NCBI GenBank assembly: GCA_039816955.1
Contig: JBCBWU010000006.1
Location: forward strand, 7,872-71,871
Source: Lewinella sp039816955
GTDB lineage: Bacteria > Bacteroidota > Bacteroidia > Chitinophagales > Saprospiraceae
DNA length: 64,000 nucleotides
Direction of reading: 5' to 3'
Shown in pieces: positions 34,601 through 43,654 of this stretch. Numbering within the stretch: position 1 is the stretch's first letter; every line of letters begins with the position of its first letter. The position numbers were made by a program, and so were the translations under genes. Below the pieces are notes generated by a model. It was given only the letters and a program-made list of their open reading frames with translations. It was not told the DNA's origin and did no database searches.

Positions 34601-34616
34601 GTCGGATTAATCCGAC
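34601..34616. promoter_or_regulatory. Perfect 16-bp palindrome near the lipoprotein start
   Basis: GTCGGATTAATCCGAC is a perfect palindrome, 29 bp upstream of the lipoprotein start codon (34571). It may be an operator or lie in the 5' leader. Confidence 0.45.
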
Positions 34617-34886
34617 TATGAAGTTGTGAAAAATTCGGTTCTAAAGACGCCCCAAAACGTCGTTATGTTGTGTTTACCGAGGCAAATATGTAGTTTTTGG
34701 AGGAATAATGGTTTGCGTCTCGCATATTTAATACTATCGTAACGCCTTCCCTACTCGTTTTTAATTTTCCTTAAGACGCTCGAAAAATATCCTCGTCACG
34801 CACAGTACCTGCTTAAATCCAGTATATCCTGACAAATAGTTGACCCACCGGGAATTGATAAGCCAGCACGGCCTTTAATTTATCCT

Positions 34887-34894
34887 TAGCTTTG
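34887..34894 (+). promoter_or_regulatory. Putative -7 element of metF
   Basis: TAGCTTTG is an exact TAnnTTTG match 31 nt before the metF ATG. A well-spaced -33 element is not evident. Confidence 0.4.
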
Positions 34895-34925
34895 CGGCCT
34901 TAGGAATCAACGCCCGAATCAACAG

Positions 34926-35882
34926 ATGAAAGTAACGGAATACTTTAAGCAGGCTAATGATCAAACCTTGATCTCCTTTGAGGTCCTTCCCCCTTTGAAA
35001 GGAGGGCAGATGCAGGATATCTTTAATGCCCTTGATCCTCTGATGGAATTCAAGCCACCTTTCATTGATGTCACTTACCACCGGGAGGAGTTCATCTACA
35101 AAAAGCGCAAAAGTGGCTATTACGAAAAAACAGCCATTCGCAAGCGCCCCGGTACTGTTGGGATTTGTGCTTCTATTATGCACCGCTACGGTGTAGATGC
35201 CGTTCCACACCTTATTTGTGGAGGCTTCACCCAGGAGGATACAGAAAATGCGTTGATCGACCTGCACTTCTTAAACGTAGATAATGTGTTGGCGCTGCGT
35301 GGGGACGCGCGAAAATTTGAAGGGAAATTCATTCCCGAAGAGGGTGGACACGAGTACGCCCTGGACCTGGTGAAGCAGGTAGGGGATATGAATAGCGGGA
35401 AGTACCTGGATTCTAATATCGAAAATGGTGCTGCTACTGATTTCTGTATCGGAATTGCCGGCTATCCGGAAAAGCACTTCGAGGCGCCCAATCTGGAGCT
35501 CGATCTTCACTATACTAAGGCCAAAATTGATGCGGGTGCAGACTACATCGTTACCCAAATGTTCTTTGATAATCAGAAGTATTTTGATTATGTAAAGGCC
35601 TGTCGGGATGCGGGAATCACAGTGCCAATTGTACCCGGTTTGAAACCAATTACCAAGAAATATCAACTAAATAGTATCCCTCGCTTGTTTCATGTAGATA
35701 TGCCTGGTGATCTGGTAAAGGCGGTCACTAAGGCCAGTACAGCGGAAGCGCGAATCGAAGCGGGTATAGAATGGTGTATAGCCCAAAGTAAAGAACTTAA
35801 AGAGGCTGGCGCACCCTGCCTACATTACTACACCATGGGGGATTCCTCCACTATTCGCAAGATTGCCGAGGCAGTATACTAA
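34926..35882 (+). CDS. metF: Methylenetetrahydrofolate reductase
   Basis: This is a 318-residue flavoprotein that reduces 5,10-methylene-THF to 5-methyl-THF for methionine synthesis. FEVLPPLKGGQ carries the conserved catalytic Glu of the N-terminal strand. DVTYHREE, LALRGDARKFEG and GADYIVTQMFFDNQKYFDYV are hallmarks of the MTHFR TIM barrel and FAD site. Length is normal for the single-domain bacterial form. No other methionine gene is adjacent. Confidence 0.96.
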   Translation: MKVTEYFKQANDQTLISFEVLPPLKGGQMQDIFNALDPLMEFKPPFIDVTYHREEFIYKKRKSGYYEKTAIRKRPGTVGICASIMHRYGVDAVPHLICGGFTQEDTENALIDLHFLNVDNVLALRGDARKFEGKFIPEEGGHEYALDLVKQVGDMNSGKYLDSNIENGAATDFCIGIAGYPEKHFEAPNLELDLHYTKAKIDAGADYIVTQMFFDNQKYFDYVKACRDAGITVPIVPGLKPITKKYQLNSIPRLFHVDMPGDLVKAVTKASTAEARIEAGIEWCIAQSKELKEAGAPCLHYYTMGDSSTIRKIAEAVY

Positions 35883-35924
35883 TACTTGACCGGTAGATTC
35901 TTGATTGACTAAAAACCGACGGTT

Positions 35925-36482
35925 ATGGCTAAGTTTTTCCCTAAACTCAGTACTGCACTGCAAAACTTTATTGCGGAGCAGCAGATGTTTTTCGTAGCTA
36001 CTGCTGATGTTGACGGGCGAGTGAATCTTTCACCCAAAGGACTAGATTCGCTGAAAGTACTGGGGCCAGAGCGGATTGTTTGGCTCAACCTTACCGGAAG
36101 CGGGAACGAAACTGCTGCGCACCTTCTGGCGGTCAACCGTATGACCCTAATGTTTTGCTCTTTTGCGGGTAACCCTCTCATCTTACGGGTGTATGGTACA
36201 GCCCGAGTGGTATATCCCGGAGACGAGGAATGGGATACGCTGGTAGCATCTTTTCCACGCCTAGATGGCGCCCGGCAAATCTTTGATCTACAGATTGAAA
36301 GTGTACAGACCTCCTGTGGTTATGCGGTACCCCTTTATGACTATGTGGGGCAACGGGATCGGCTATACCAATGGGCAGAGCAGAAAGGAGAGGAAGGCAT
36401 CAAACAATACTGGGTGGATAGAAATACTCAGAGTATTGATGGTAAGCCTACGGGAATGCCGGCACCGGATCCCACCCAATAG
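35925..36482 (+). CDS. Pyridoxamine 5'-phosphate oxidase-like FMN-binding protein
   Basis: This is a 185-residue protein with a split-barrel FMN-binding fold. The N-terminal FVATADVDGRVNLSPKGLDS and VWLNLTGSGNETAAHLLAVN segments are typical of pyridoxamine phosphate oxidase-family proteins of the stress-protein type. The PdxH substrate motifs are not evident, so flavin reductase or F420-like activity remains possible. It begins 42 bp after metF on the same strand and may be co-transcribed. Confidence 0.88.
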   Translation: MAKFFPKLSTALQNFIAEQQMFFVATADVDGRVNLSPKGLDSLKVLGPERIVWLNLTGSGNETAAHLLAVNRMTLMFCSFAGNPLILRVYGTARVVYPGDEEWDTLVASFPRLDGARQIFDLQIESVQTSCGYAVPLYDYVGQRDRLYQWAEQKGEEGIKQYWVDRNTQSIDGKPTGMPAPDPTQ

Positions 36483-36554
36483 CTTTGTGCGTTTTGCAGT
36501 ATCTTGAGACAACCATTTTTTGCCAGCGCAGGTAGATCAAATAAAGCTCCAACT

Positions 36555-36764
36555 ATGTCTGAAAAATCCGATCGTTTAGCCAGTTTGCTGGAGGATTACC
36601 CAGAATTGGGCACTGGCTTGCATGAGTTTATGGATGAGGAGGAGAATCAGCTGGTTGGCCTGGTTGGCATTTTCTCGGTTCTTCAGCTCCGTCTTCGGTC
36701 GGTTTTGTCCTTACTTCCACAAGTGGCGCCATCTGATGAGGATCGGCCTGGCCCTGGACATTAA
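36555..36764 (+). CDS. Small hypothetical protein
   Basis: The protein has 69 residues from the ATG at 36555; a longer frame begins at 36504. It starts with MSEKSDRLASLLEDYPELGT, acidic and helical, followed by a leucine-rich segment and a Pro-rich tail. It is not recognised. It sits 12 bp before the SDR-type gene on the same strand, which supports it being real. Confidence is limited by its size. Confidence 0.4.
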   Translation: MSEKSDRLASLLEDYPELGTGLHEFMDEEENQLVGLVGIFSVLQLRLRSVLSLLPQVAPSDEDRPGPGH

Positions 36765-36776
36765 AAGTGTGGAGCA

Positions 36777-37805
36777 TTGAATAAAGACACTGCTATACTC
36801 ATTACCGGAGCGACCGGATTTATAGGATCCTATGTCGTGCGTCAATTACTGGCGGCTGGCTACACAAAGCTGTGTGGCTTGCGCCGATCCACAAGTTCGC
36901 TGGAACTACTGGGGGAGAGTGCAGAACGAATAGCATGGCGAACAGCAGATGTTACCGATTACTTCGCTTTAGAGGATGCCTTCGAAAACATGGAGGTCAT
37001 CATTCATTGTGCGGCTCTGGTTTCCTTTCAACCTGCCGATAAGGAACGCCTGCTAACGATCAATCGTGGTGGTACTCGAAACGTTGTCAATGCGGCTTTG
37101 CACCATAAAGTTGAGCGCCTGGTTTACATTAGCTCCGTTGCGGCGCTGGGCCGCAATACGCCTGGGCAGCTGACCACTGAAAAAAGCAAGTGGGAAGATG
37201 GCCCCAAGGTGTCGCAGTATTCGCGTAGTAAATTTCTATCGGAATTAGAGGTCTGGCGAGGACAGGCAGAAGGCTTATCGGTTGCTATTCTATATCCTTC
37301 TATTGTGTTGGGTGGAGGCCGTTGGACGGAGGGCAGCGTTAAACTTTTTGATTATGCTGCGGGAGCCCCTTCTTTTTATCCTAGCGGAAACACTGGCGTA
37401 GTGGATGTACGTGATGTAGCCCAGGCTACCTTAATAGTACTGGAACGCGGGACAGATAGGGCCACTTTTCTCCTAAATGGCAGCAATGTGAGCTACAAAA
37501 TGCTCTTACAGCAAATGGTGAGTGCTTTTGGGCATCCACCTCCCGCTAGAAACCTCTCCTATTTTGCCGCTAGATGGCTGGCTCGCTTGGAGCGTATTCG
37601 ATCATTGCTTACCAGAAGCTCGCCCTTACTGACGCGTGAAACCGTACAGTCTACTTATCAAGACCTTGTCTACGATAGCAGCCAGTCCGAGCTGGTTTTA
37701 GGACTACATTATCACGATTTGGAGCAGACTATTCAGGAAACGGCAGCGCTTTACAAAGCCACGAAGAAAGAAGGCTTCGGTGTGCTACCCATCAGTGAGA
37801 TGTAA
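36777..37805 (+). CDS. NAD-dependent epimerase/dehydratase family protein (extended SDR)
   Basis: This is a 342-residue protein starting with TTG at 36777. The Rossmann motif GATGFIGS lies at about residues 10-17, the catalytic YxxxK at YSRSK and the Ser in YISSVAALG. The arrangement resembles dihydroflavonol-4-reductase or 3-beta-HSD-like extended SDRs of unknown substrate. A GGAG lies just upstream of the start but too close for ideal spacing. It follows the small hypothetical gene. Confidence 0.85.
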   Translation: MNKDTAILITGATGFIGSYVVRQLLAAGYTKLCGLRRSTSSLELLGESAERIAWRTADVTDYFALEDAFENMEVIIHCAALVSFQPADKERLLTINRGGTRNVVNAALHHKVERLVYISSVAALGRNTPGQLTTEKSKWEDGPKVSQYSRSKFLSELEVWRGQAEGLSVAILYPSIVLGGGRWTEGSVKLFDYAAGAPSFYPSGNTGVVDVRDVAQATLIVLERGTDRATFLLNGSNVSYKMLLQQMVSAFGHPPPARNLSYFAARWLARLERIRSLLTRSSPLLTRETVQSTYQDLVYDSSQSELVLGLHYHDLEQTIQETAALYKATKKEGFGVLPISEM

Positions 37806-37963
37806 TTTTCCGTGTGACGTTTTAGTCCGAATATTTCTGGCCAAGTCTCTTGTGCCTGTTTCGGCTGTATTCATTCGCCTAACGTTAAGCTTTTGCTAAA
37901 ACTTGCGAGCAAAATAAACGTATCGTCATCATTGTCGTCTAAAGGAAAAACGCGGAAACAAAT

Positions 37964-39325
37964 ATGTCTGATAGAATAAAGCATCTGTACCAGCGTGCCG
38001 GTTTTGGCGCTAGCCCTGAGGAATGGGAACAGTTAAAGCGACAAGGTTTTTTGGGAGCGCTGGAGCAACTATTTACCCAAGCTCACGCAGCACCCCCACT
38101 TACGGTTGCTTCGTTTGAAGATCTGGCTGAGGCCACCATGGAGGACCGTCGTAAGGCTGGCCGAATGCTCACTCAATCGTATACGCTAGAGTGGCTCGAT
38201 CGCATGGCTGATCCTACGGAGAGTGCATTACTAGAACGCCTCACCCTGTTTTGGCACGATCACTTTGCGTGTCGCTCTATATTAGGCCATTTGGCGATTC
38301 AGCAATTGAACACGCTGCGTGAATATGCCTTGGGTTCGTTTCGTGATCTCTGTTTGGCGGTAGCTAAGGATCCCTCCATGATTCGTTACCTGAATAACCA
38401 GCAGAATAAGAAGAATAGCCCCAATGAAAACTTCGCTCGCGAACTGCTTGAGCTATTCACCATTGGGCGTGGTAACTATACGGAACAAGATATCAAGGAA
38501 GCCGCCCGGGCCTTTACTGGTTGGGGTAGCAACTACAAGGGCATTTATCGTTTCCGCGCCCGCGCCCATGATTACGGGCAGAAAACCTTCTTTGGGCAAA
38601 GCGGTCGTTTCAATGGCGAAGACATTATCCGGATCATCTTAGATCAAAGAGAATCGGCGGAATTCCTGGTACGTAAATTCTGGGACTATTACGTGAGTGC
38701 TCCCGCAGATGAAGGACTGATCCAAGAGCTGACGTCCGTCTACTACGAGAGTGATTACCATACGGAGACCCTTCTACGGTACCTCTTTGCTGCGGATTGG
38801 TTTTACGACCAACGTTTCCGGGGTGGTCAAATCAAGTCGCCGATTGTCCTGCTGATTGGCTTACGCAAAACTTTGGGCCTACAGTTTGGTAAGCCTGCGG
38901 CTCAAGCTCGCTTGCTGCGTGCACTAGGGCAAACGCCCTTTGATCCACCCAATGTAGCGGGTTGGCCCGGTGGGCGGCACTGGATTGATAATGCTACCCT
39001 CATGCTTCGCCTAAATATTGGAGCAGGATTGCTGAGTAAGCGTGAACTGGATTTACGCTTCCGCGACCAACCAGAATTAGAAATTCTCTCAGACCCTAGT
39101 ACCCGTAAATTGGAGGCCGTTGTTAACCTGCAGTCATTACTTCCTATGATGACGGGCACTGATCTGGTTGCCGATTTTGGCACCCTAAGCGACTACCTAC
39201 TGCCCGGACCAAGCCGAATAGATATGACGAGCCTTGTGGGCCTGGTAGATAATACCGAAGGCGAAGAACGCTTGCGTCGCATGTTATTGGTCTTATTCTC
39301 TCTTCCTGAATTTCAAACCTGCTAA
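37964..39325 (+). CDS. DUF1800 family protein
   Basis: This is a 453-residue helical protein of the DUF1800 family. Diagnostic segments include HLYQRAGFGASPEEWEQ, LFWHDHFACRS, NFARELLELFTIGRGNYTE, DIKEAARAFTGW and DPPNVAGWPGG. No signal peptide is visible. It lies 1 bp before the DUF1501 gene, the usual paired arrangement; the two proteins are thought to act together but the role is not established. Confidence 0.93.
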   Translation: MSDRIKHLYQRAGFGASPEEWEQLKRQGFLGALEQLFTQAHAAPPLTVASFEDLAEATMEDRRKAGRMLTQSYTLEWLDRMADPTESALLERLTLFWHDHFACRSILGHLAIQQLNTLREYALGSFRDLCLAVAKDPSMIRYLNNQQNKKNSPNENFARELLELFTIGRGNYTEQDIKEAARAFTGWGSNYKGIYRFRARAHDYGQKTFFGQSGRFNGEDIIRIILDQRESAEFLVRKFWDYYVSAPADEGLIQELTSVYYESDYHTETLLRYLFAADWFYDQRFRGGQIKSPIVLLIGLRKTLGLQFGKPAAQARLLRALGQTPFDPPNVAGWPGGRHWIDNATLMLRLNIGAGLLSKRELDLRFRDQPELEILSDPSTRKLEAVVNLQSLLPMMTGTDLVADFGTLSDYLLPGPSRIDMTSLVGLVDNTEGEERLRRMLLVLFSLPEFQTC

Positions 39326-39326
39326 G

Positions 39327-40508
39327 ATGAAAAGGAGAACTTTTCTTAAAAATACCGGCCTGGCATCCGCCGCTTTATGGGCACCCTCTTTCTTGAATCA
39401 CCTTCCTGGCCAGACGAATGGAAAGATTTTGATCGTCATCCAGCTTTCCGGAGGCAACGATGGCCTCAACACCATTGTACCCTATCGGAACGATAAATAC
39501 TATGAACTGCGGCCAGATATTGCCATTAGCGATAGTGAGGTATTGCGAGTGACGGACGAGTTGGGCTTTAACCCTTCCCTTTCTGACCTTCAATCACTGT
39601 ATGACGAAGGCTGGGTCAGTATTGTGAATAATGTGGGTTACCCCAATCCTAATCGCTCCCATTTTCGGAGTATGGATATTTGGCAAACGGCCTCTGATAG
39701 CCGTGAGTACTTGACCAGTGGCTGGTTGGGCCGTTATCTGGATAGCCAGTGCAATGGATGTGAATCGCCGCACTATGCCCTGGAGCTAGGGCAAGGTTTG
39801 AGCCTAGCGCTGAAAGGAGAACAACGTTTGGGCTTTGCCATGAATGACCTCCGCCAGATGGAGCGTACCAACAAGAATCCCTTGCTATCCTATTTGGGGC
39901 AACAAGACACACCTGACCACGAACATGAGGAAGTAGCCTATTTATACAAAACGCTACTGGATACCCAGTCGAGTACTAAGTATCTGTTGGAACAAACCGG
40001 TGGCCGAAGAAGCCGCGCCAACTTTCCAGCTACGCCATTTGGGCGTGATTTACGTCAGGTGGTAGAGCTAATTCTAGCGGGTAATACCAGCAAGGTCTAT
40101 TATGTTTCTTTAGGCGGCTTTGATACGCACGCCAACCAAAAGGGCCCGCAGGGACGCTTACTTTCTATCTACGCTGAGGGTGTGAAAGCCCTGGCGGAAG
40201 AATTGAATAAGCACAACCTCTGGCAAGATACCTTGGTGATGACCTTCTCTGAGTTTGGACGGCGCGTAGCGCAAAATGGATCTAGAGGTACCGACCACGG
40301 TGCAGCTAGCAACCTGTATCTTCTAGGGGGCAACCTACGCCAAGCTGGTTTCTACAATAATGGGCCTGACCTCACCAACCTAGACAAAGGAGATTTGAAA
40401 TACCAGGTAGATTTCCGCAACGTTTACGCCAATGTACTGGATAGCTGGCTGGGGGCCTCTAGCACTAGTATCTTGAATAAGCACTTTGACGACCTGGGAA
40501 TTATCTAG
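39327..40508 (+). CDS. DUF1501 family protein, Tat-exported
   Basis: This is a 393-residue protein of the DUF1501 (alkaline-phosphatase-like sulfatase-related) family. The N-terminus KRRTFLKNTGLASAALW is a twin-arginine signal. The conserved IQLSGGNDGLNTIVPY and FSEFGRRVAQNGSRGTDHGA segments are present, the latter with the His and Asp thought to bind metal. It is translated after DUF1800 with a 1-bp gap. Exported DUF1501 proteins are numerous in Bacteroidota and Planctomycetes; function is unknown. Confidence 0.94.
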   Translation: MKRRTFLKNTGLASAALWAPSFLNHLPGQTNGKILIVIQLSGGNDGLNTIVPYRNDKYYELRPDIAISDSEVLRVTDELGFNPSLSDLQSLYDEGWVSIVNNVGYPNPNRSHFRSMDIWQTASDSREYLTSGWLGRYLDSQCNGCESPHYALELGQGLSLALKGEQRLGFAMNDLRQMERTNKNPLLSYLGQQDTPDHEHEEVAYLYKTLLDTQSSTKYLLEQTGGRRSRANFPATPFGRDLRQVVELILAGNTSKVYYVSLGGFDTHANQKGPQGRLLSIYAEGVKALAEELNKHNLWQDTLVMTFSEFGRRVAQNGSRGTDHGAASNLYLLGGNLRQAGFYNNGPDLTNLDKGDLKYQVDFRNVYANVLDSWLGASSTSILNKHFDDLGII

Positions 40509-40627
40509 TCGAAGTAGAGTCAATACTCGCCGATAAAAAGTTGCGTGTTGCGTAGCAAATCCTGTAATTTGGGGGAGGATGTACTTAATCAAATGAGTAC
40601 AGGAAAACCAAAATCCAAATTACTGTA

Positions 40628-41431
40628 ATGAACGCACACGAAATTGATTATCGCATCTTCGGTGAGGAAATGCAATTTGTAGAGATTGAATTGGATCCCT
40701 ATGAGACCGTCGTAGCCGAAAGCGGCAGCTTTATGATGATGGACGACGAGATTGAGTTGTCTACCATCTTTGGTGACGGGAGCCACGAAGAAGAGAACAA
40801 AGGGCTCTGGGGGAAAGTCCTCAGCGCTGGTAAACGTATTATCACCGGCGAAAGCCTCTTTATGACGGCCTTCACCCATGGAGGTGTGGGTAAAAAAACG
40901 GTGAGTTTTGCTGCACCCTATCCTGGCAAAATTATTCCATTGGACTTGAGCGAGCGAGGCGGCAAAATCGTTTGCCAAAAGGACGCCTTTCTTTGCGCAG
41001 CCAAAGGTGTAAGCATTGGCATTGAGTTCAGTAGAAAGTTAGGCCGCGGATTCTTCGGTGGTGAAGGTTTTATCATGCAGAAGCTGGAAGGTGACGGCAT
41101 GGCCTTCGTACACGCGGGCGGCCACGTCGTGGAGCGGCGTCTGGAAGCGGGCCAATCCCTTCGCGTGGATACGGGCTGTCTGGTTGCCTTTACCCGCGAT
41201 GTGCATTACGATATTGAAATGATCAAGGGGATTCGCAACGTACTCTTTGCGGGTGAAGGTTTATTCTACGCGCACCTGCAAGGGCCCGGTACAGTTTGGG
41301 TGCAAACCCTACCTTTTAGCCGTTTGAGTGATCGTATCATGGCTGCTTCGCGGCGTTATAGCGGTGGCAGTAAGGGGGAGGGAAGTATCCTGGGCACCAT
41401 CGGTGATATTGTGGACGGAGACGGTTGGTAG
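40628..41431 (+). CDS. AIM24/TIGR00266 family protein
   Basis: This is a 267-residue protein of the AIM24-like TIGR00266 family. The segments LDPYETVVAESGSFMMMDD, GESLFMTAFTH, FCAAKGVSIG and LPFSRLSDRI are typical. The fold is a tandem beta-helix related to TRAP-binding proteins. Its bacterial role is unknown. It is followed by a perfect terminator and lies alone between DUF1501 and the convergent YceI gene. Confidence 0.9.
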   Translation: MNAHEIDYRIFGEEMQFVEIELDPYETVVAESGSFMMMDDEIELSTIFGDGSHEEENKGLWGKVLSAGKRIITGESLFMTAFTHGGVGKKTVSFAAPYPGKIIPLDLSERGGKIVCQKDAFLCAAKGVSIGIEFSRKLGRGFFGGEGFIMQKLEGDGMAFVHAGGHVVERRLEAGQSLRVDTGCLVAFTRDVHYDIEMIKGIRNVLFAGEGLFYAHLQGPGTVWVQTLPFSRLSDRIMAASRRYSGGSKGEGSILGTIGDIVDGDGW

Positions 41432-41450
41432 TCGTTTTTGATAGGAAGAA

Positions 41451-41490
41451 AAAAATGGGGAGCTACCATTGCGGTATGCTCCCCATTTTT
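41451..41490 (+). terminator. Terminator after the AIM24-like gene
   Basis: AAAAATGGGGAGC (41451-41463) pairs with GCTCCCCATTTTT (41478-41490), with an inner TACC/GGTA stem. Its symmetry suggests it also terminates transcription of the convergent YceI gene. Confidence 0.9.
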
Positions 41491-41530
41491 CTATCTGCTT
41501 AGGTAGAACGGTCTGTTGATCAGATTACGC

Positions 41531-42178
41531 TTACTTCGTAGACAAGTTGATCTGCAATGCGATCTCATCCTTGATAGCCTTATTTTTCAAAGCACCAGCT
41601 GTAGTAGAGCCGTACATTATACCCCACTCAGTGCGGTCGATGACGAACTGAGGTGTCTCAGCACTCACGCCGTTCTCGCCCATCGTAACTTTAGCTGGGA
41701 TGGTGATGCTCTTGGTAATATCCTTCATCGTTAGGTTACCCGTAATAGTATGGGTTTGCTCTGGATTGCCTTCAACGGCTGCTACTTCAGCAATCTCGAA
41801 GGTAGCTTGTGGGAAGCTCTCAACTTCAAAAAAGTCGCCATTCGATAAGTGACCAACCAGGTCACCCTGCTTATCCTCAGGTAAGTCTGTGTTCTTCATG
41901 GAAGTCATATCAATAACAAAGCTACCGCCAACTAGCTGGCCACCTTCAGTAGCTAGTTCTCCTTTGGAAATATTTAGAGTACCCATGTGCTGGTCGCCAG
42001 TGAATTTAGCACCAATCCAGTTAATTATGCTGGCTTCGGTGTTAACCGCAAGCGTAGCTGCCGCAGTCGCTGGTTCAGTAGTCTCCACTGCTTCTTGAGC
42101 TTCTACTTTTTCTCCTTCTGGAGCGCCTCCACAGGCTACTAGGAATAGTGCCAATGCTAAAAACAGGATGTTCTTCAT
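41531..42178 (-). CDS. YceI family lipoprotein
   Basis: The protein has 215 residues from the ATG at 42178, which begins directly at the signal sequence MKNILFLALALFLVACGG. The lipobox is FLVAC, so it is a lipoprotein. A longer frame starts at 42226. Residues about 50-215 form a YceI lipocalin-like beta barrel that binds isoprenoid or other lipids: INWIGAKFTGDQHMGTLNIS, SFVIDMTSMKNTDLP, HITGNLTMKDITKSITIPA-type strands and FVIDRTEWGIMYGS. Members are often stress-induced. Its promoter lies in the 125-bp gap before the regulator gene. Confidence 0.93.
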   Translation of the reverse strand: MKNILFLALALFLVACGGAPEGEKVEAQEAVETTEPATAAATLAVNTEASIINWIGAKFTGDQHMGTLNISKGELATEGGQLVGGSFVIDMTSMKNTDLPEDKQGDLVGHLSNGDFFEVESFPQATFEIAEVAAVEGNPEQTHTITGNLTMKDITKSITIPAKVTMGENGVSAETPQFVIDRTEWGIMYGSTTAGALKNKAIKDEIALQINLSTK

Positions 42179-42303
42179 GATTGTATGTAGTTGAGATTTG
42201 GTTATAGAACAGGGAGATAACAACACCTAAGAGATGATTGTTGTAGTAACAATGAAAATAAAACTGAGGCAGGCTCGGGAGTAAATTGTTAGGAAGGGAG
42301 GGT

Positions 42304-43182
42304 TTAAGATTGGATAAAGCTGAGCATTTGGTCTAGGCTCCTTAAAACAGTGATGTGATTGGTCGCTTGTACGTCTTGAGCGACCACTTGGTATCCAGAA
42401 AGGAGGATATGGGTGCTGGGGAAGGCTTCTGCCAGGCGGTCCACATAATCTTGTACGGGCTCCTGGGCGAAGGTTTCGGTGATCATAGTAAAGATGTAAT
42501 CGGCCTGGTGGATACGGTTAGCATCCAGTAAATCGGCCAAGCTAATGTCTTGACCCAGATAGACAACATACTTATTTCGCGACTTCAGGAGATAATGCAT
42601 GAAGAGCAACGAAAGCTCCTGTCGTTCTCCTTCGGGAAGGTACAACATGATCTTATCATTCTCTTGTGTACTATTGAGCGGAGTACTATTGATGGCGCTA
42701 ATGATCTTCTGCCGGATCAAATAACTGATGAAGTTTTCTTGCACCGGATTAATGGAACCAGTAAGCCACAGTAGGCTTAGCTTGTCAAGGAAAGGATAAA
42801 TGACTTCCATCATGGTTCGCTCAAAACCAATCTGCTCAATATTGGTGTTGACAATGCGATCAAACTTGTCCTCATCCATTTCGATCATGGAGATCGTGAG
42901 GGCATCGAGCTGTGTTCCGTCTTCAAAGTTGATCTCCGAGATAGCTGCTACCTTTTCCGCTAACTCTTGATCACCCATTTTAGCAATCTTGGAGATCTTA
43001 ATACCATTTTTGTTAAGGAGGGCTACGTTCAGCAGTATTTTGAGGTCTTCATCCTGGTAATAGCGGATGTTGGTTTTGGTACGCTGTGGTTCCAAAATAC
43101 CGTATCGTTGCTCCCAAATACGAATGGTATGAGCTTTGATACCCGATAGTTTTTCCAAATCCTTGATGGAGTATACCGCCAC
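42304..43182 (-). CDS. MerR-type regulator with cobalamin-binding-like domain lacking the axial His
   Basis: This is a 292-residue protein. Residues 1-70 are a MerR winged helix (IKDLEKLSGIKAHTIRIWEQ, RYGILEPQRT). Residues about 80-160 are a helical domain and about 170-290 a B12-binding-like Rossmann domain, as in CarA/CarH/LitR photoreceptor repressors. The family motif (E/D)xHxxG reads ERQELS here (in PEGERQELSLLF), so the lower-ligand His is Gln and the Gly is Ser. Cobalamin and light sensing are therefore doubtful. Its target may be nearby, but no divergent operator was identified. Confidence 0.85.
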   Translation of the reverse strand: MAVYSIKDLEKLSGIKAHTIRIWEQRYGILEPQRTKTNIRYYQDEDLKILLNVALLNKNGIKISKIAKMGDQELAEKVAAISEINFEDGTQLDALTISMIEMDEDKFDRIVNTNIEQIGFERTMMEVIYPFLDKLSLLWLTGSINPVQENFISYLIRQKIISAINSTPLNSTQENDKIMLYLPEGERQELSLLFMHYLLKSRNKYVVYLGQDISLADLLDANRIHQADYIFTMITETFAQEPVQDYVDRLAEAFPSTHILLSGYQVVAQDVQATNHITVLRSLDQMLSFIQS

Positions 43183-43654
43183 TGATACTGTTTTTTCTCT
43201 TCTATCGTGCAGACATTGCTCGTGATATAATGCGCTTAGGACAGGCCTATATCATGGCATTTTCGGAACTAACAGTCGTTAGGCCGAAATGTTTAGCGGA
43301 AAAGCGGAATGATGTCGATTATCTCGTTGAAAATAAAGGATTTCTGAAAAAACTCCAACTTAGGCTTACATATTACTTTCCTACGCTTTGTCAGCGACGT
43401 GCTACACTACCAATTTAAAATGGGCGATTCTTTATTTTTGGCTAATTTTAGCACGTTTTATAATGTGAACAAGGCAAGCAAAATTCATTATACCGAAGCC
43501 GAAGTGGTTTGGGTCCCCAAACCGGCTTTGCTACGAGTGTACCCACCTGTCAAAGTACCTTAGTACAGTAGCCAGGTACTCGCCCGAAATGTTTGGTACA
43601 ACCCAAGCCGTTTCGTTGGCGGTATAGCAACGTTCTGCCAAAAATCAAAGCTTC
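43183..43654. other. Intergenic region upstream of the CUB/FN3 gene
   Basis: A 472-bp gap. It contains one dispersed palindromic repeat (43487-43556) and a TATTTTTG promoter-like element at 43433-43440. A 62-codon frame at 43230-43418 starts far from any signal and shows no protein features, so it is not called. Confidence 0.5.
43487..43556. repeat. Dispersed palindromic repeat, copy 1
   Basis: The core GGTTTGGG-tc-CCCAAACC (43506-43523) is flanked by GAAGT and GGCTTTGC, with ATTATACCG at the left edge (43487-43495). It matches a second copy at 48881-48990. Confidence 0.55.

Larger units (their letters stand above)
34572..34925. other. Intergenic region between the lipoprotein gene and metF
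   Basis: A 354-bp gap with divergent promoters. It contains the palindrome at 34601-34616 and a putative metF -7 element at 34887-34894. I looked for a SAM riboswitch-like fold and saw none I could support. Confidence 0.55.

Noticed and set aside
34572..34925. SAM riboswitch upstream of metF
   Set aside because: No conserved helix pattern or core motif could be recognised; only a short palindrome and a promoter-like element are visible.
43230..43418. 62-codon frame on the plus strand upstream of the CUB/Fn3 gene
   Set aside because: No ribosome-binding context, no protein family features, and it overlaps likely promoter DNA of the divergent MerR-type gene.
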